Assembly: GCA_032718475.1 (NCBI GenBank)
Contig: JAUCBJ010005016.1
Location: 1-64,000, forward strand
Direction: 5' to 3'
Length of the DNA stretch: 64,000 nt
Origin: Nemertoderma westbladi
Lineage: Eukaryota > Xenacoelomorpha > Nemertodermatida > Nemertodermatidae
The notes below the pieces were generated by a model. It was not told the DNA's origin. It saw only the letters and a list, made by a program, of their open reading frames with translations, and did not search any database. The position numbers were made by a program, and so were the translations under genes. The number at the start of each line of letters is the position of its first letter. Position 1 is the stretch's first letter. This document shows positions 1-10,585 of the stretch, piece after piece.

Positions 1-3000
1 CTCCATTGATTTGCCAAACAGCGAATTATTGAGCAATTTCGCGACAGCTGTTTCAATATAACTTTTTGCCAGTCGCCTTTGATTAATATTAAAATCGATG
101 TAATTTTTAAATACAAATTCTTGTTGAAAAGAATATAATTTATGTAGTTTAGTAACAATTAATCCATGTTTTATATAAAATTTTAACAGTTTCAAATGTA
201 AATGATAAAACTCTTTATCAAATTGTGTCAGCATGAGTTTTGGTATAGACATTCTATATTTACGGGAGGTATCTCTTTGTATCGACAAGTTATTAAATTG
301 TTCCCTCATATAAGGTGAAAGCATTGATTCATTTATACTTAAATGCTCGGGGGCTAACGGTAATTGTAATGTTTGATCGTGAATAGCCTTGGGATAATTT
401 AAATCACATATTAAAAAATATCCAGTAGATCCCTCAATGTCTAAATCTACCAAGTACTCGATTAGTTTTTCTGGTATTGCATTCTCTAAATGTTTAATAC
501 TTACTTCTTTGAATTGTGAGGTGGGTAGTTTTTTACTTAAATTCCCAGAATATAAAGAGTTGAAATCAATATTAAAAATATGGCATTCTTCCTTAGTAGA
601 ATCATATGTACTTGTACCTGGTATATTTGATTCTATATAATGTTTTCGACAAAATGAAACACCACCCCTAATTGATTTTTCAAAATCTCTATATGTCTGA
701 TAATCCTTTATTAATTCTATTTTACATTTATTATATTTTAGCGCGCAATCATAGGTAAATGACGCGATACTGCAGTAAAAAACCGCTTCTAAATCGTAAT
801 TTTGTTTACAAACATTCCTAAAATTCTCAAATATATCGGCAAGCAAACAAACATCGAGTTTTAAATAGGCTAAAAGATAATCTTTGAGATTCACACAGTC
901 GAATTCTACCCATGATATTCCCGCAAACCTATAATCTTCAATTGTGCATGTTTTTTGACTTAAGTTACTAAAAAAATTATTTATAGACGGCAAACCAGTA
1001 TCATTAAATTTATTAATATTTGTCAAGTACTCGTATGGAAATACTCCTTTCCGTTTAATCGTTGAGTTATTCAAGTTTGGATAAAAATATTTCATTTCTT
1101 GTAGAGTAATAGGTAAAATTGAGCTTATATCATGACTGGCTACATCCTTTGTTGAACACTCAACTAAATTACTTAAAGAAAAGCTTAAAAATTGATATGT
1201 GTCTAAGAAACGTAACTCAATTTTCTTAGAAGTGTTTTTAATTGGGATAAAGGCACTCATTGAAATATATCGTTCTGTATTTCTTGGTATAACCTTTATA
1301 TCCCAATCAGTGTATTTCTTATCTCTAAATCCGCTTTGTAATATACAATGTATATCATAGTTGTTGGAATTGTGTCCGCAAAGTACATACAGGTATCGTT
1401 TCAACGATAAACTTCGGTTACAACTATTACAGGCTGCCGCAATATATTTACCTGTAATATGTGAATGATGTCTGTTTTTCCCTACTTTATTATTTAAAGT
1501 AACATTACAATAAAAACAAAATTTTGCTTGTTCAAAATTTACAAAATCAATATTAGTAAATGACATAGTTTTATGAGTGTATATGTCTGACCAACAACAT
1601 AATTCAGTTATATCAGTATATAATGAATCTAAGAAATCTTGAATACAATTATTATTATTTGTCTTTACAAATGTTTTCAAATGACATTTTGGAGGGTCAA
1701 TTAATTCAGTATTGGGAACAATTAAATAACTCACAGCACACGGTATATGCTCCTGTATAATTTGATTATTAACTGACGGTTGTAAGATACATTCTATATC
1801 AAAGTAGGTGACAAACAATGGGGATAAGGTTCTATCTAAATTTGTAAAACTAATGTGTGTTCTTTTTTTAGGTAGTGTCTCCCGCTGACTTCTTCCTTGG
1901 TAGCATGCAAGACGGTGTTGATGAAGAACTTCCGCTCGAAAAAAATGAGCCAAACACCTTTCGCAATATTTCCTATTTTGGATATGAAGAGCTCTCGTAT
2001 TCAGCAATCGATTCAAGTTAGTTATGGAAACATAATGATTCTGTTTAGGTACATTGTTATTTTTTACTACAAGTAATATATTTAATAACTGTTTATCGGG
2101 TGTAATTTTACTAAACGGAGGTTGTCTTAATATAGATACCGGGGTGCGTTTTTTGTCGTTATTCCAACATAATAAATTAATTATATATTTTGAATTTTGT
2201 TTTTCAAAAAGTTTAATAGCTAACTGCCACTGCGTTGGATAATCTTTGTTCCCATTGTCAAAAATGAAATGATTCATATAATTTTTGTACGATGAAGTAC
2301 GGTTTTTGTTTATCTTCACTTTGCTACTAAATTTTGCGGATATAATTGCCCATTTAAAACAGTTATTATCAGCCGATTGTACATTTATAACACATCGTTT
2401 AACTGATAAAGCCTTAGGTAATTCCATATACCCATGCCCCTTATATAGTAACGAGCTACACTTAGATTCAGCTAATTTAATTTCAACCCTTAATAAAGAT
2501 TTAATACGCCACCCCGAACCACGTGTGTTAAAGATGGCTATTTTTTGTAATATATTTTCCAAAACATACTCAAACCATGTCTCAAAACTTTGCGGTGAAT
2601 CTACAGTATTAATAGCACCACCGGAAGAATTAAAATAAAAGGTTTCCAATTGCTCACCTTGTGAAAAATGTGATCTGTACATTAATACATTTAGACCTAA
2701 CCACAGTCTAAGAACATTCATTTCTTTCAATCTGTCTAATATTAACTGAAGAATATTACCTCGAATTTGTGTTACTGCTGTTTCTACATCGGGATAATCT
2801 CTAGAAGTTGGGAGGTCGTGGACATAAATTTCAAGACGATTATCGTGAGCTTCTTGTTCCCTCGTAAAAATTGTTGCGCATGTGCCAAGAGCCACCCTTA
2901 AGTTTTTTCTGGATATTATATTTTTATGTTGCGAAAATTTACGCTTTCTTGTGTAGTAACATTTCAAGTGACAGTCGTGTCGTAGATAATCGTCATATGT

Positions 3001-3222
3001 ATACTCTTTATTACAGGTAGAACAAGTCAATTGATAGGTGCGGAACTGCATTTCTTTACAACCAGTAGTCGTTTCATGTCGTTTACAAATTTCGCTGCAT
3101 GAAGTCATGACATGACACTTTAAACAAGAATAACCTTCAAAATGTGACCGTAGGTGGCGTAAATAATTATGTCTAGTTACATTCATATGACAGAATGAAC
3201 AACATATTGTTATTTTATCCAT
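1..3222 (-). CDS. Protein-primed family B DNA polymerase, virus-like or Polinton-like (truncated by window edge)
   Basis: The minus strand is open from the ATG at 3222 to the left edge, about 1074 codons, so the C-terminus lies outside. The protein would copy linear DNA of a virus or self-synthesising transposon. Seen: cysteine/histidine zinc-finger-like clusters in the first 80 residues; exonuclease motif I (FDIEC, near residue 472); an endonuclease-VII-like Cys/His insertion (CFYC ... CNSC, about 566-598); Exo II (NSNNYD, about 619); Exo III (YLKLDVCLLAD, about 785); polymerase motif A (DFNSLY, about 886); and motif B (NNSLFGKS, about 1067). Motif C would fall beyond the edge. This order is that of DNA_pol_B_2 enzymes of Polintons, adintoviruses and bidnaviruses. 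Exonuclease and motif A acidic residues are intact and no stop was seen, so the gene looks young or preserved. Which element family it belongs to is inference. Confidence 0.85.
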   Translation of the reverse strand, partial: MDKITICCSFCHMNVTRHNYLRHLRSHFEGYSCLKCHVMTSCSEICKRHETTTGCKEMQFRTYQLTCSTCNKEYTYDDYLRHDCHLKCYYTRKRKFSQHKNIISRKNLRVALGTCATIFTREQEAHDNRLEIYVHDLPTSRDYPDVETAVTQIRGNILQLILDRLKEMNVLRLWLGLNVLMYRSHFSQGEQLETFYFNSSGGAINTVDSPQSFETWFEYVLENILQKIAIFNTRGSGWRIKSLLRVEIKLAESKCSSLLYKGHGYMELPKALSVKRCVINVQSADNNCFKWAIISAKFSSKVKINKNRTSSYKNYMNHFIFDNGNKDYPTQWQLAIKLFEKQNSKYIINLLCWNNDKKRTPVSILRQPPFSKITPDKQLLNILLVVKNNNVPKQNHYVSITNLNRLLNTRALHIQNRKYCERCLAHFFRAEVLHQHRLACYQGRSQRETLPKKRTHISFTNLDRTLSPLFVTYFDIECILQPSVNNQIIQEHIPCAVSYLIVPNTELIDPPKCHLKTFVKTNNNNCIQDFLDSLYTDITELCCWSDIYTHKTMSFTNIDFVNFEQAKFCFYCNVTLNNKVGKNRHHSHITGKYIAAACNSCNRSLSLKRYLYVLCGHNSNNYDIHCILQSGFRDKKYTDWDIKVIPRNTERYISMSAFIPIKNTSKKIELRFLDTYQFLSFSLSNLVECSTKDVASHDISSILPITLQEMKYFYPNLNNSTIKRKGVFPYEYLTNINKFNDTGLPSINNFFSNLSQKTCTIEDYRFAGISWVEFDCVNLKDYLLAYLKLDVCLLADIFENFRNVCKQNYDLEAVFYCSIASFTYDCALKYNKCKIELIKDYQTYRDFEKSIRGGVSFCRKHYIESNIPGTSTYDSTKEECHIFNIDFNSLYSGNLSKKLPTSQFKEVSIKHLENAIPEKLIEYLVDLDIEGSTGYFLICDLNYPKAIHDQTLQLPLAPEHLSINESMLSPYMREQFNNLSIQRDTSRKYRMSIPKLMLTQFDKEFYHLHLKLLKFYIKHGLIVTKLHKLYSFQQEFVFKNYIDFNINQRRLAKSYIETAVAKLLNNSLFGKSME

Positions 3223-3320
3223 GTTGAAGTTTGTTTAGATAAATAATAATAATAATAAAATATCTCCAAAAAATTAAAATAAAATGAAATGAAATGAAAT
3301 GATATTGACTACATCTAAAC

Positions 3321-3327
3321 ATTTATA
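3321..3327 (-). promoter_or_regulatory. Candidate TATA box of the polymerase gene
   Basis: Read on the minus strand the sequence is TATAAAT inside GCATATAAATG, about 100 bases before the ATG at 3222. An AT-rich leader with TTATTATT runs lies between them. The position suits a viral or eukaryotic promoter, but AT-rich DNA makes chance matches common. Confidence 0.35.
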
Positions 3328-3411
3328 TGCTAGCGAGGGAAATAATTTTAAACCAATCACCAATCGCTTATGACTATTGGAAACCGCAAAGAGTTTAACT
3401 TATGATCAGGT

Positions 3412-4479
3412 TTACATGTTAGAATAATAATCTGGTTTCCATGGAGAATTAGTAACTGGATCTACTGGACCTAGGTTACTGACGACTTTCTGTTTCTTTG
3501 CAGGTGATGCGTTGGTAAATTTACTCGATGATCTTGGCTTCCGAGGTAATATTTCAGGAAAGACCTGTTGCGGTTGAGAGCAGCTCTCTTCAACATCCGG
3601 ATTAGGTGAGGGGATCTCTACGAAAGCTTTAGGTTTATCCAAAAGGACAAAGCCGTCAACGTGGGCTTCAGTAAGAGAAACGCCATCCAGCGATTCTTTG
3701 AGAAAACTAATATGGGCTTTATCATTCAAGTAATGCAACTCGATAGAATTTCCGCCGGCGCCTACTTCAGTAGAATTATCGGTGTTGGTGATAATAATTT
3801 TTTTATTATTGGTTTTAATCATTTTGAGACGGTCTGATAATTGAATGATATTTTTATCAAAAAGATGCTTGTCTGTTTCAGCGACTTGGTTGTCCCACTC
3901 TCGCAGCAAAACAGTTAGTTCCTGTTTTGACAAATTGAAACCCGTATAATAGTTAAAACCAACACTATCAGTGTATCTGAGGCTGATTTTCCATAAGCCA
4001 ACATAGTTGGTTCCTTTAAAAGCTGTTACAAATCCAATAAAGTCTGGATTTGATAATTCAATGTAGAATTGATCGCTAATAATCTCTAGCGGTGGAGAGA
4101 GAAATTGCAATAATTTCCCTCTGTATTGAATTAGAACTTCAGTAAAAGCTTTGTTGAGAACTTTACATTTGCCTTGTTTCTGAACGTAAACATCACCCGA
4201 TGTGGGGTTGATGGAAATATTCAAATTTCCCCGCGCAAAACGAGGAGTGGGATATATCCTACCTGGTATAATTGCTGGTCTGGATTGATGTTGGTTGTTG
4301 TTGTTGGTTGTTTCTAGAATGTCTAACAAATAGCGGGTATCTTGATGGGAAAAACAAATGGATTCGTTGTCCTCCTGAGATTCCACAATAAAATACTTGC
4401 TGTGAACGACGGTACAAGTATATTTATTGTAAGTAAATTTCCAGCTATTTGTTGCTCCGGTTTTTTGCGTTAAGGCCAT
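3412..4479 (-). CDS. 355-aa protein of the virus-like element, possible PC4-like fold
   Basis: The ORF starts at the ATG at 4479, just after a TTATTATT run, and ends 190 bases before the polymerase start, in the same direction. I do not recognise it firmly. Residues about 150-200 (motif YVGLWKISLRY followed by LSKQELTVLLREWD) look like the beta-strands plus C-terminal helix of PC4-type single-strand DNA-binding coactivators, and residues about 12-57 show a similar beta-rich then helical pattern. The C-terminal 70 residues are proline- and serine-rich with a basic PAKKQK stretch that could be a nuclear signal. Being next to a DNA polymerase fits a DNA-binding role in replication or transcription. 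The function is inferred and could be structural instead. Confidence 0.6.
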   Translation of the reverse strand: MALTQKTGATNSWKFTYNKYTCTVVHSKYFIVESQEDNESICFSHQDTRYLLDILETTNNNNQHQSRPAIIPGRIYPTPRFARGNLNISINPTSGDVYVQKQGKCKVLNKAFTEVLIQYRGKLLQFLSPPLEIISDQFYIELSNPDFIGFVTAFKGTNYVGLWKISLRYTDSVGFNYYTGFNLSKQELTVLLREWDNQVAETDKHLFDKNIIQLSDRLKMIKTNNKKIIITNTDNSTEVGAGGNSIELHYLNDKAHISFLKESLDGVSLTEAHVDGFVLLDKPKAFVEIPSPNPDVEESCSQPQQVFPEILPRKPRSSSKFTNASPAKKQKVVSNLGPVDPVTNSPWKPDYYSNM

Positions 4480-4501
4480 AATAATAATAAATACGAAAAA
4501 T

Positions 4502-4813
4502 ATTACAAGTGATAAATTTTAAACCGTATCGCTGTAATAAATTGACACCATAGTTCTCACTCTAAAATTGTGTTTGGTCGGAAGACAACGCCTCATAAAA
4601 TGATACTGTCTCACTCGATTTTTGTTTTTGAGTCGATACCCAATGCTGGAATCAGTATCATTTTATGAGGTGTCGTTTTCCGACCAACGAATATACAACG
4701 AGTAAGATAATGTATAAATTATTAAGGAAATAACACAATGTCAGAGTGAGAACAAAAAATTAGATATGGTATCAATATATTACCATGAAGAAGATTACAA
4801 GTGATGAATTTTA
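4502..4813. repeat. Direct repeats flanking a hairpin region
   Basis: A 20-base sequence, ATTACAAGTGATRAATTTTA, occurs at 4502-4521 and again at 4794-4813 in the same orientation with one difference. The pair encloses the inverted repeat at 4574-4687. Just right of the second copy is a plus-strand TATATATATAAAAA string (about 4828-4842) with no gene after it. This may be a terminal or intergenic control region of the virus-like element. Confidence 0.6.
4574..4687. repeat. Large hairpin: 35-bp inverted repeat with 44-base loop
   Basis: Arms at 4574-4608 and 4653-4687 match at 32 of 35 positions, and the three differences are all transitions. Weaker inverted similarity continues outward: GTTCTCACTCT near 4553 against AGAGTGAGAAC near 4743, and CACCATA against TATGGTA. 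The imperfect palindrome therefore covers about 4525-4786. It lies upstream of the element's first minus-strand gene. Candidate roles are a terminal hairpin, a replication origin or a bidirectional promoter; the sequence does not decide between them. Confidence 0.75.
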
Positions 4814-5556
4814 TTAAAAACATTCACTTATATATATAAAAATTTGCGATGTGGCATAGTCAACGAAGAAGAGATGGTACGTGTCATAATCATCAACGAA
4901 TAAGAAAAGAGATGGAGTGCAACGTGGATGAATGGTTGATTGCGTGGATAGGAAATACGTGAAAGAATATGAATCATAGGGTTGTGTGTGTGTGTAATAA
5001 TCAATAATTATTATAATAAAAAACGCGCAGTATAATGTTAGTGGTGGTAGCCTTTCAATATGGCACAGATGCTGCAGGATTGGTTAGGTTGAGTAACTAC
5101 TATGGAAATATTCGTATACGTGTAGCTAGAACGTGGCGGAATTTCAACACGTATCATAATAGCGTTGGGGTAGGCAGGCCGCTTGGTTGGTTGGATTGAT
5201 TGGTTTGGCGACAGCCGTCGAGGAGTAGCCATGCGTGGCTAGCGACGGTGGTGGTGGTGGTGGTGGTGAGTTGGCAATCGATTCGATATAATAGCGTAGT
5301 GGGGGCTAGCCATGCGATGAGAAGTTAGGTTACGCGAAGATGAATATGCGATGGTTGGTTGATGCAACGACGCGAATCAATACTCGCGGGTGGTAACAGT
5401 TGTCGAGTAAGGTAGGCATCGCGAGGTTAGGCTACGCGTAGGTGATAAGCAACGATTGGTTGAAGGCAACGACGCGAATCAATATTGATGGTGACAGATG
5501 GTCATTAAACACCACGATTTAGCACCGGAATTTGGCATTTTTTAATTGCCTCCGAG
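4814..5556. other. Intergenic, no gene seen; degenerate duplication
   Basis: No convincing gene. There is a GGT/GTG run near 5248-5268, and a degenerate duplication of about 75 bases at about 5320-5395 and 5425-5500. Both copies share the string CAACGACGCGAATCAATA. The right boundary of the virus-like element probably lies somewhere in 4814-5556, but I cannot place it. Confidence 0.4.
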
Positions 5557-6675
5557 ATGCGAGCCGTAGCCCAAGCTAGGGAGGAGTTATTGATGACCTA
5601 TGCTTCTCCTACTACTCGCGACCTACCATGGGTACAACAAGCTAAATATTTAGGAAACATTTTACATTATTATGGTGCAAGTTCGTTTGATATTTTATAT
5701 AAGCGGGGACAATTTATTGGTAAATTGAGTTCGCTGAGACAAGAGTTTGGCTTTGCACATCCTTCTTGTATCAGTGAACTTCAACGTATATATGCCACAG
5801 ATTTCTATGGCAGCCAACTATGGGATCTATGGTCTAATGAAGCTCAACGCATTATTAAATCATGGAACATTAACACAAGATTAGTTTGGGGTTTACCGGT
5901 TAATGCACATCACTATATTGTGGAAGGTTTGGTGCATTTCTCATATCCGTTTTCAATGGTGTGTGGTAGATTTGTACAGTTCGCTAATAAGCTGTTACTT
6001 AGTTCCAAACCATCGATTCGTTTTCTAGCCAATCTGTCATTTTTTGACTGTAGGTCGGTATCAGGTAAAAATTTAAGACAGATATCACGTACTTGTAATA
6101 ATGGTTGCTTATCTAATCTAACAGTTAAATTGTGTAATAAATTTAGGTGGTACGTAGATGATTCTCGTGTGTCGGATATTAACATTTGTAGGGAAATTGT
6201 AGACTGTAGGTATAATTTAATCGAGATACCTGGTTTCACCCAGTATGAGTTAGAACAAATTTTTATTAATGTTTGTGTAAATTAAATATATATATATACG
6301 TGGGCCTGAAAAGTACTCTTATGTATAGTATTACATATTTATTATTCCTCTATCAATATTTTACAGTAGGTCTTGTTTGTGCTATATATATATATATATA
6401 TACTATATACTTGTATTCGAATCTATTACCGGTATCTGTGCCCCGCAACTGGGAGTATGAATATAATTAATAATAATAATTAGCGCATTGCGGAGAAAAT
6501 GGCTTGTTATGTCCGCTAAAGCACACATGTGGACATAGCGGGTAAAAATGGCTTGTTATGTCCGCTAAAACACTTACACGGTATATTGCGGAGAAAAATG
6601 GCTTGTTATATCCGCAAAAGCTTTTACAGTATTTGTTATTGTTTTTACATAATGTATAAATAAATCTATCTATCT
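5557..6675 (+). mobile_element. 3' end of a non-LTR retrotransposon (LINE)
   Basis: The open frame 5557-6285 (242 codons) matches the C-terminal part of LINE reverse transcriptases: KYLGNIL after the fingers/palm, then YGSQLWDLWSNEA and GLPVNAHHYIVEGL, typical of the thumb/connection region. The catalytic core is missing, so this copy is 5' truncated. It is followed by an AT-rich 3' UTR with three short tandem repeats and a terminal AATCTATCTATCT tail ending near 6675. The final 47 bases are identical to the tail of a different LINE at 50620-50666. Confidence 0.75.
6480..6625 (+). repeat. Three tandem repeats in LINE 3' UTR
   Basis: Three units of about 50-60 bases share ATGGCTTGTTATRTCCGC, at about 6497, 6548 and 6598. 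They sit between the truncated reverse transcriptase and the LINE tail. Tandem units in a LINE 3' UTR may help the enzyme recognise its RNA; that role is inference. Confidence 0.7.
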
Positions 6676-7384
6676 TGGGTTATGGCGCTATTGGCGTTCC
6701 ATAAATAACAGCATCGAAGGCTTCACTAACTCTCAGCCAAAGGTGTGGTACTACATATTTGCTCAGCCAGCAGAGAAGGTTTCTAAGGCTCTCAAAATTG
6801 TTAATTTAACCCTTTCCGGCCTGAATTAATTTAATTTGGGAAAAAAAATTGGTTGGTCTTGTTAATGGGCTAATTATACACCAAATAATAATTTTCGATG
6901 AAAAAATTTTCAAAAAAATATTTCCAATGCTGTTTTTTTAATTGTATACAAAAGTATACGTTAGGTATATGAAACATGTTCCCAATGTATACTTTTGTAT
7001 ACGAACTCTAGATTGTACGTACTTACTTACATACATACATCGTATAGTAAGTATATTCTATATATATATATATAATATAGAGAATAAACAAAACATGCAA
7101 CGAGCAGGCAATTTTATTGAAAAAAATTTAAATTATGTTTTTTCGGAATGAAAAGTTGTCAATACTTTGAAATTTGCCAAAATGCCAAAATTTTATAATT
7201 TTATGTGTTTTCACAACACACGTTTTTTAAAAGCAACACAGTGCGACAAAAAAACTTAAAATGAAGAATTATACAGTGAATGTTTTTTTCTGTCAGTTTT
7301 GTTCAAGTTTGAAAAAAACAGTTTCGACTAACTTTTTGCAACTGTTTGTATGTCTATCTGCCCTGCCTGTATACTGTGGATGTA
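6676..7384. other. No gene seen
   Basis: AT-rich sequence with short ORFs only and no recognisable domain. The string GTATACTTTTGTATAC-like appears near 6950 and 6990 as short palindromic matches. Confidence 0.4.
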
Positions 7385-8220
7385 CAAAATCTACTCCCCA
7401 ACGGAGGCTGCACCACATCTAATCCCCAATGGTGGCTGAATCATATCTACTCCCATGGCCCAATGGTTAACATCTACTCCATATGGTGGCTACACCACAT
7501 CTACTCCCCAATGGTCAACATTTACTCCATATGGTGGCTACACCACATCTACTCATCAATGCTCAGCATCTACTCCACGATGGTGGCTCCACCACATCTA
7601 CTCATCAATGGTCAGCATCTACTCCCCAATGGTGGCTGCACCACATCTACTCATCAATGGTGGCTGCACCACATCTACTCCCCAATGGTGGCTGCACCAC
7701 ATCTACTTATCAATGGTTAGTGCGCCAGATTTACTCTCCAATGGTGGCTGCACCATATCTACACCCCTACGGTGGTGGATGTACCACATCTACTCCCCTG
7801 TGGTGGCTGCATCACATCTACTCCCAAGGCCCAATGGCGACTGCGCCACATCTAGTCCCCAATAGTGGCTGCATCACATCTACTCCCAAGGCCCAATGGT
7901 CAAAATCTACACCCCTATGGCGGCTACGCCACATGTACTCCCCAATGGAGGCTGTTCCACATCTACTGTACTCTCCAATGGCGACTGCACCACATCTATC
8001 CACAATGGTGGCTGCATCACCTCTACTATCCTATGGTCAACATCTACTCCCCATGGTGGCTGCACCACATCTAGGCCTACACACACCCCAATGGTGGAAG
8101 CACCACATCACACAAACGGTGGCTGAATCACATCTACTCCCCAACGGTGCTACACCACATCTACTCCACAACTGTGGCTGCACCACTTCTACTCCCCAAC
8201 TTTATAAACCTAACGTAGAC
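7385..8220. repeat. 28-bp minisatellite, degenerate
   Basis: About 28 imperfect copies of a 28-base unit containing CCACATCTACTCC and CCAATGGTGGCTG. The unit is not a multiple of three and lacks stops, so long ORFs appear in all three forward frames (WWLHHIYS-type peptides). I read these ORFs as by-products of the repeat, not genes. Divergence between copies suggests an old array. Confidence 0.85.
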
Positions 8221-8559
8221 AAATGTATACAGTGGTTTATCAATAACTCTACCAGCCTACCTGAACTGTAAAGCTTATCCTGGAAGTATTATTATCTCAT
8301 TGGACAATCCATCTTTGGAATACCCAATCAAAATTCTCAATATCGCTTTGCCAAAAAGCATTTAAATAACCATCTTTCCTATGCCAGGTAGTCACCATGT
8401 CAATACCTGAAAACACGGCATCTGACATCGTTCATTGAAGCCTTCTACTACAATTATCTAATCAGAATCGGTAATTTATAAGTAAAGGAAGTGTGATAGT
8501 GCCTCAATTGGATGAAACCAACTATAATTAGTTAAAATTATGCAGTTCCTGTATACCCT
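8221..8559. other. No gene seen
   Basis: Unique AT-rich sequence between the minisatellite and the LINE; no domain or repeat structure was recognised. Confidence 0.4.
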
Positions 8560-10585
8560 CGAAACAGGAAAAGGGCCCCCTGGACTGACAACAAAATTCA
8601 AAAGTGCCGAAATGACCTTCATAAGGCGCAGAAAGAGTCCCGACTCAAACAGACTACAGCGGGCAAGAATGCAGTTAAGGCTGCATCTAGGTCCCTGAAC
8701 AGGCAGTACTCTGTCAATCTACAGGAGCTAATAAACCAACAGGTTGATGCCATCAATGATGCTGACGACAGCAGGCAATCATCCCAGGCATGGAAATCGA
8801 TCAATCTGCTTACTGGGCGGAAAAGCCAACCAACCACCAAGGTTAAGGCTGAATCACCAGCCGATCGCCTCAATGGTTGGAAAGCCCACTTTGAAAAGCT
8901 CCTCAATAATGACAGGGTATTGCCTGATAACTTTATAGAAGTAAAGGTGTCTGAGTCTGTACTCCCAGATATTCCCATTGGCGATATCTCCTTTGCAGAA
9001 GTGAAGGCTGCTGCAAAGAGCATTAAGACCAATCGTGCCAGTGGAGTAGATGGTGTTCCCCCTGAGGTCTTTAAAATACCTGAGTGTTTAAAGCTCATCT
9101 ATCCCATCATAGTAGACATGTACCGAACAACAAGAGACCCACAAGAAATGAAAACAAATAAGTTGGTGCCAGTTCCCAAGAAGGGCAACCTAACACTCTA
9201 TATGGTTCTTTTCGGGGAATCTCATTGATCTCGATTGCTGCAAAGCTATACAATAGAATTATATTAAATCGCATCAGGAATCCCATTGAGAGACTGCTCC
9301 GTGGAAATCAGAATGGGTTCCGTAAACGTCGTGGGACCATGGAGCCCATTTCGGCACTTAGAAGGATAATTGAAGAATTACCGGTATCAAAAAAGAAAGA
9401 CAGGCATCTGGCTGTTGTCTTTGTTGACTTCTTCAAGGCCTTTGATTCAGTCTCTCGCTCACGTATGTTCAGCATACTTTCATTATATGGGATTCCTGAT
9501 GAAATTATTGCAGCAATCAGATCAGTATACAATGGTTCGACAACATTTGTGTCTACTGTTGACGGTGACACAGAACCATTTGAAGTGTTATGGGGCGTCC
9601 TCCAAGGAGACACACTTGCACCATTCTTGTTAATTATTGTGGTTGACTATGTTCTACGCATGTTCTTAGATCATCATAATGATGATGGGGTGATGACAAC
9701 TCCACCTACTGGCTCCAGAAGTCGAGGAAATCCTGCCAAGTACCTAACTGATCTAGACTTTGCTGATGACTTAGGAGTACTCTCAGAATCATTAGAGGGA
9801 GCCCAACGGCTCCTCAGCTCATTAGAACATGCTGCTTCTAGTGTTGGTCTTTTTATTAACTCCAGAAAGACCAAAATTTTGACAGTTAACTTTGAAAGTC
9901 CTCAGCAAGTCTCTGATCGGATGAGCATAAGCTCAAATGATGGTATGCTTGAGCATGTGGACGACTTCTGTTACCTGGGATCATGGATCCGGAAGTCAGG
10001 TGAGGACCTTCGAATACGTAAGGGAAAGGCATGGGCAGCCTTGAATAGGCTTTCCAGGATTTGGAAGTCACCGAGAATTAATCGGAAACTTAATGTCCGA
10101 TTATTTAGAGCAGCAGTAGTTCCAGTACTCCTCTACGAGAGTCCATGCTGGGCTCTAACTGCTGAGGACACCAAATCTCTGGATGGCACATTCACAAGAA
10201 TCTACGCCGGGTTCATTGTGTCAAGTACAATGCACACATCTCCAACCAGACACTATATAACATTGGAGGTGTCTCATTGGTTCCCCCAAGCTTGACACTA
10301 GAACAAAATCGCCTCCGCTTTGCAGGACATTGCTTTCGCCATGAGGACCAGCCAGTGCATAATCTTGTACTTTGGCAGCCTCATGGAGTGAATAAGCATG
10401 GTGGACAGCCCATGACTTTCTTGAGACGCATCTTAAAGGACACTGGCGCTTGAAGATACGGATGATCTAGCAAATGTCATGGGTGATAGGGAGTTGTGGC
10501 GGTGCAATTTTGTTGACAAGCCGGCACAGCATTCTTAAAAATGCAGCTGCAATGCAGCATGCCGATCCTAGTAGTAGTAGTAGAC
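8560..10585 (+). mobile_element. RTE-like LINE, copy 1 (family A)
   Basis: This is a 5'-truncated non-LTR retrotransposon ending in (TAG)n near 10585. The reading frame runs from about 8560 through 8920-9228, then shifts near 9215 into 9225-10295. Seen: pre-RT segment, VDGVPPEVFK, GNQNGFRKRRGT, VVFVDFFKAFDSV (motif A), LQGDTLAPF, LDFADDLGVL (catalytic DD), and the C-terminal LFRAAVVPVLLYESPCWALTA segment. The endonuclease domain is absent. A second shift near 10200 breaks the C-terminus. Nearly identical sequence recurs at 30350-30942, 34696-36636 and 58538-59312, which points to recent family activity. Confidence 0.85.
8920..10295 (+). pseudogene. Reverse transcriptase ORF of LINE copy 1 (frameshifted)
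   Basis: Two overlapping frames, 8920-9228 and 9225-10295, together encode most of an RTE-like reverse transcriptase. The catalytic pair in FADDL is present, and the first conserved aspartate sits in FVDFFKAFD. Compared with the inverted copy at 34696-36636, this copy has lost the reading frame near 9210-9225 and again near 10200. The enzyme would reverse-transcribe its own mRNA at a nicked target; this copy cannot make it intact. Confidence 0.75.

Noticed and set aside
2054-2638. Plus-strand ORFs of 62 and 117 codons
   Set aside because: They are antisense shadows of the DNA polymerase frame on the minus strand.
5913-6239. 108-codon minus-strand ORF
   Set aside because: It is antisense to the recognisable LINE reverse transcriptase frame at 5557-6285.
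7346-8271. Overlapping ORFs of 124, 136 and 262 codons
   Set aside because: They are produced by the 28-bp tandem repeat, which lacks stops in every forward frame; composition is purely repetitive.
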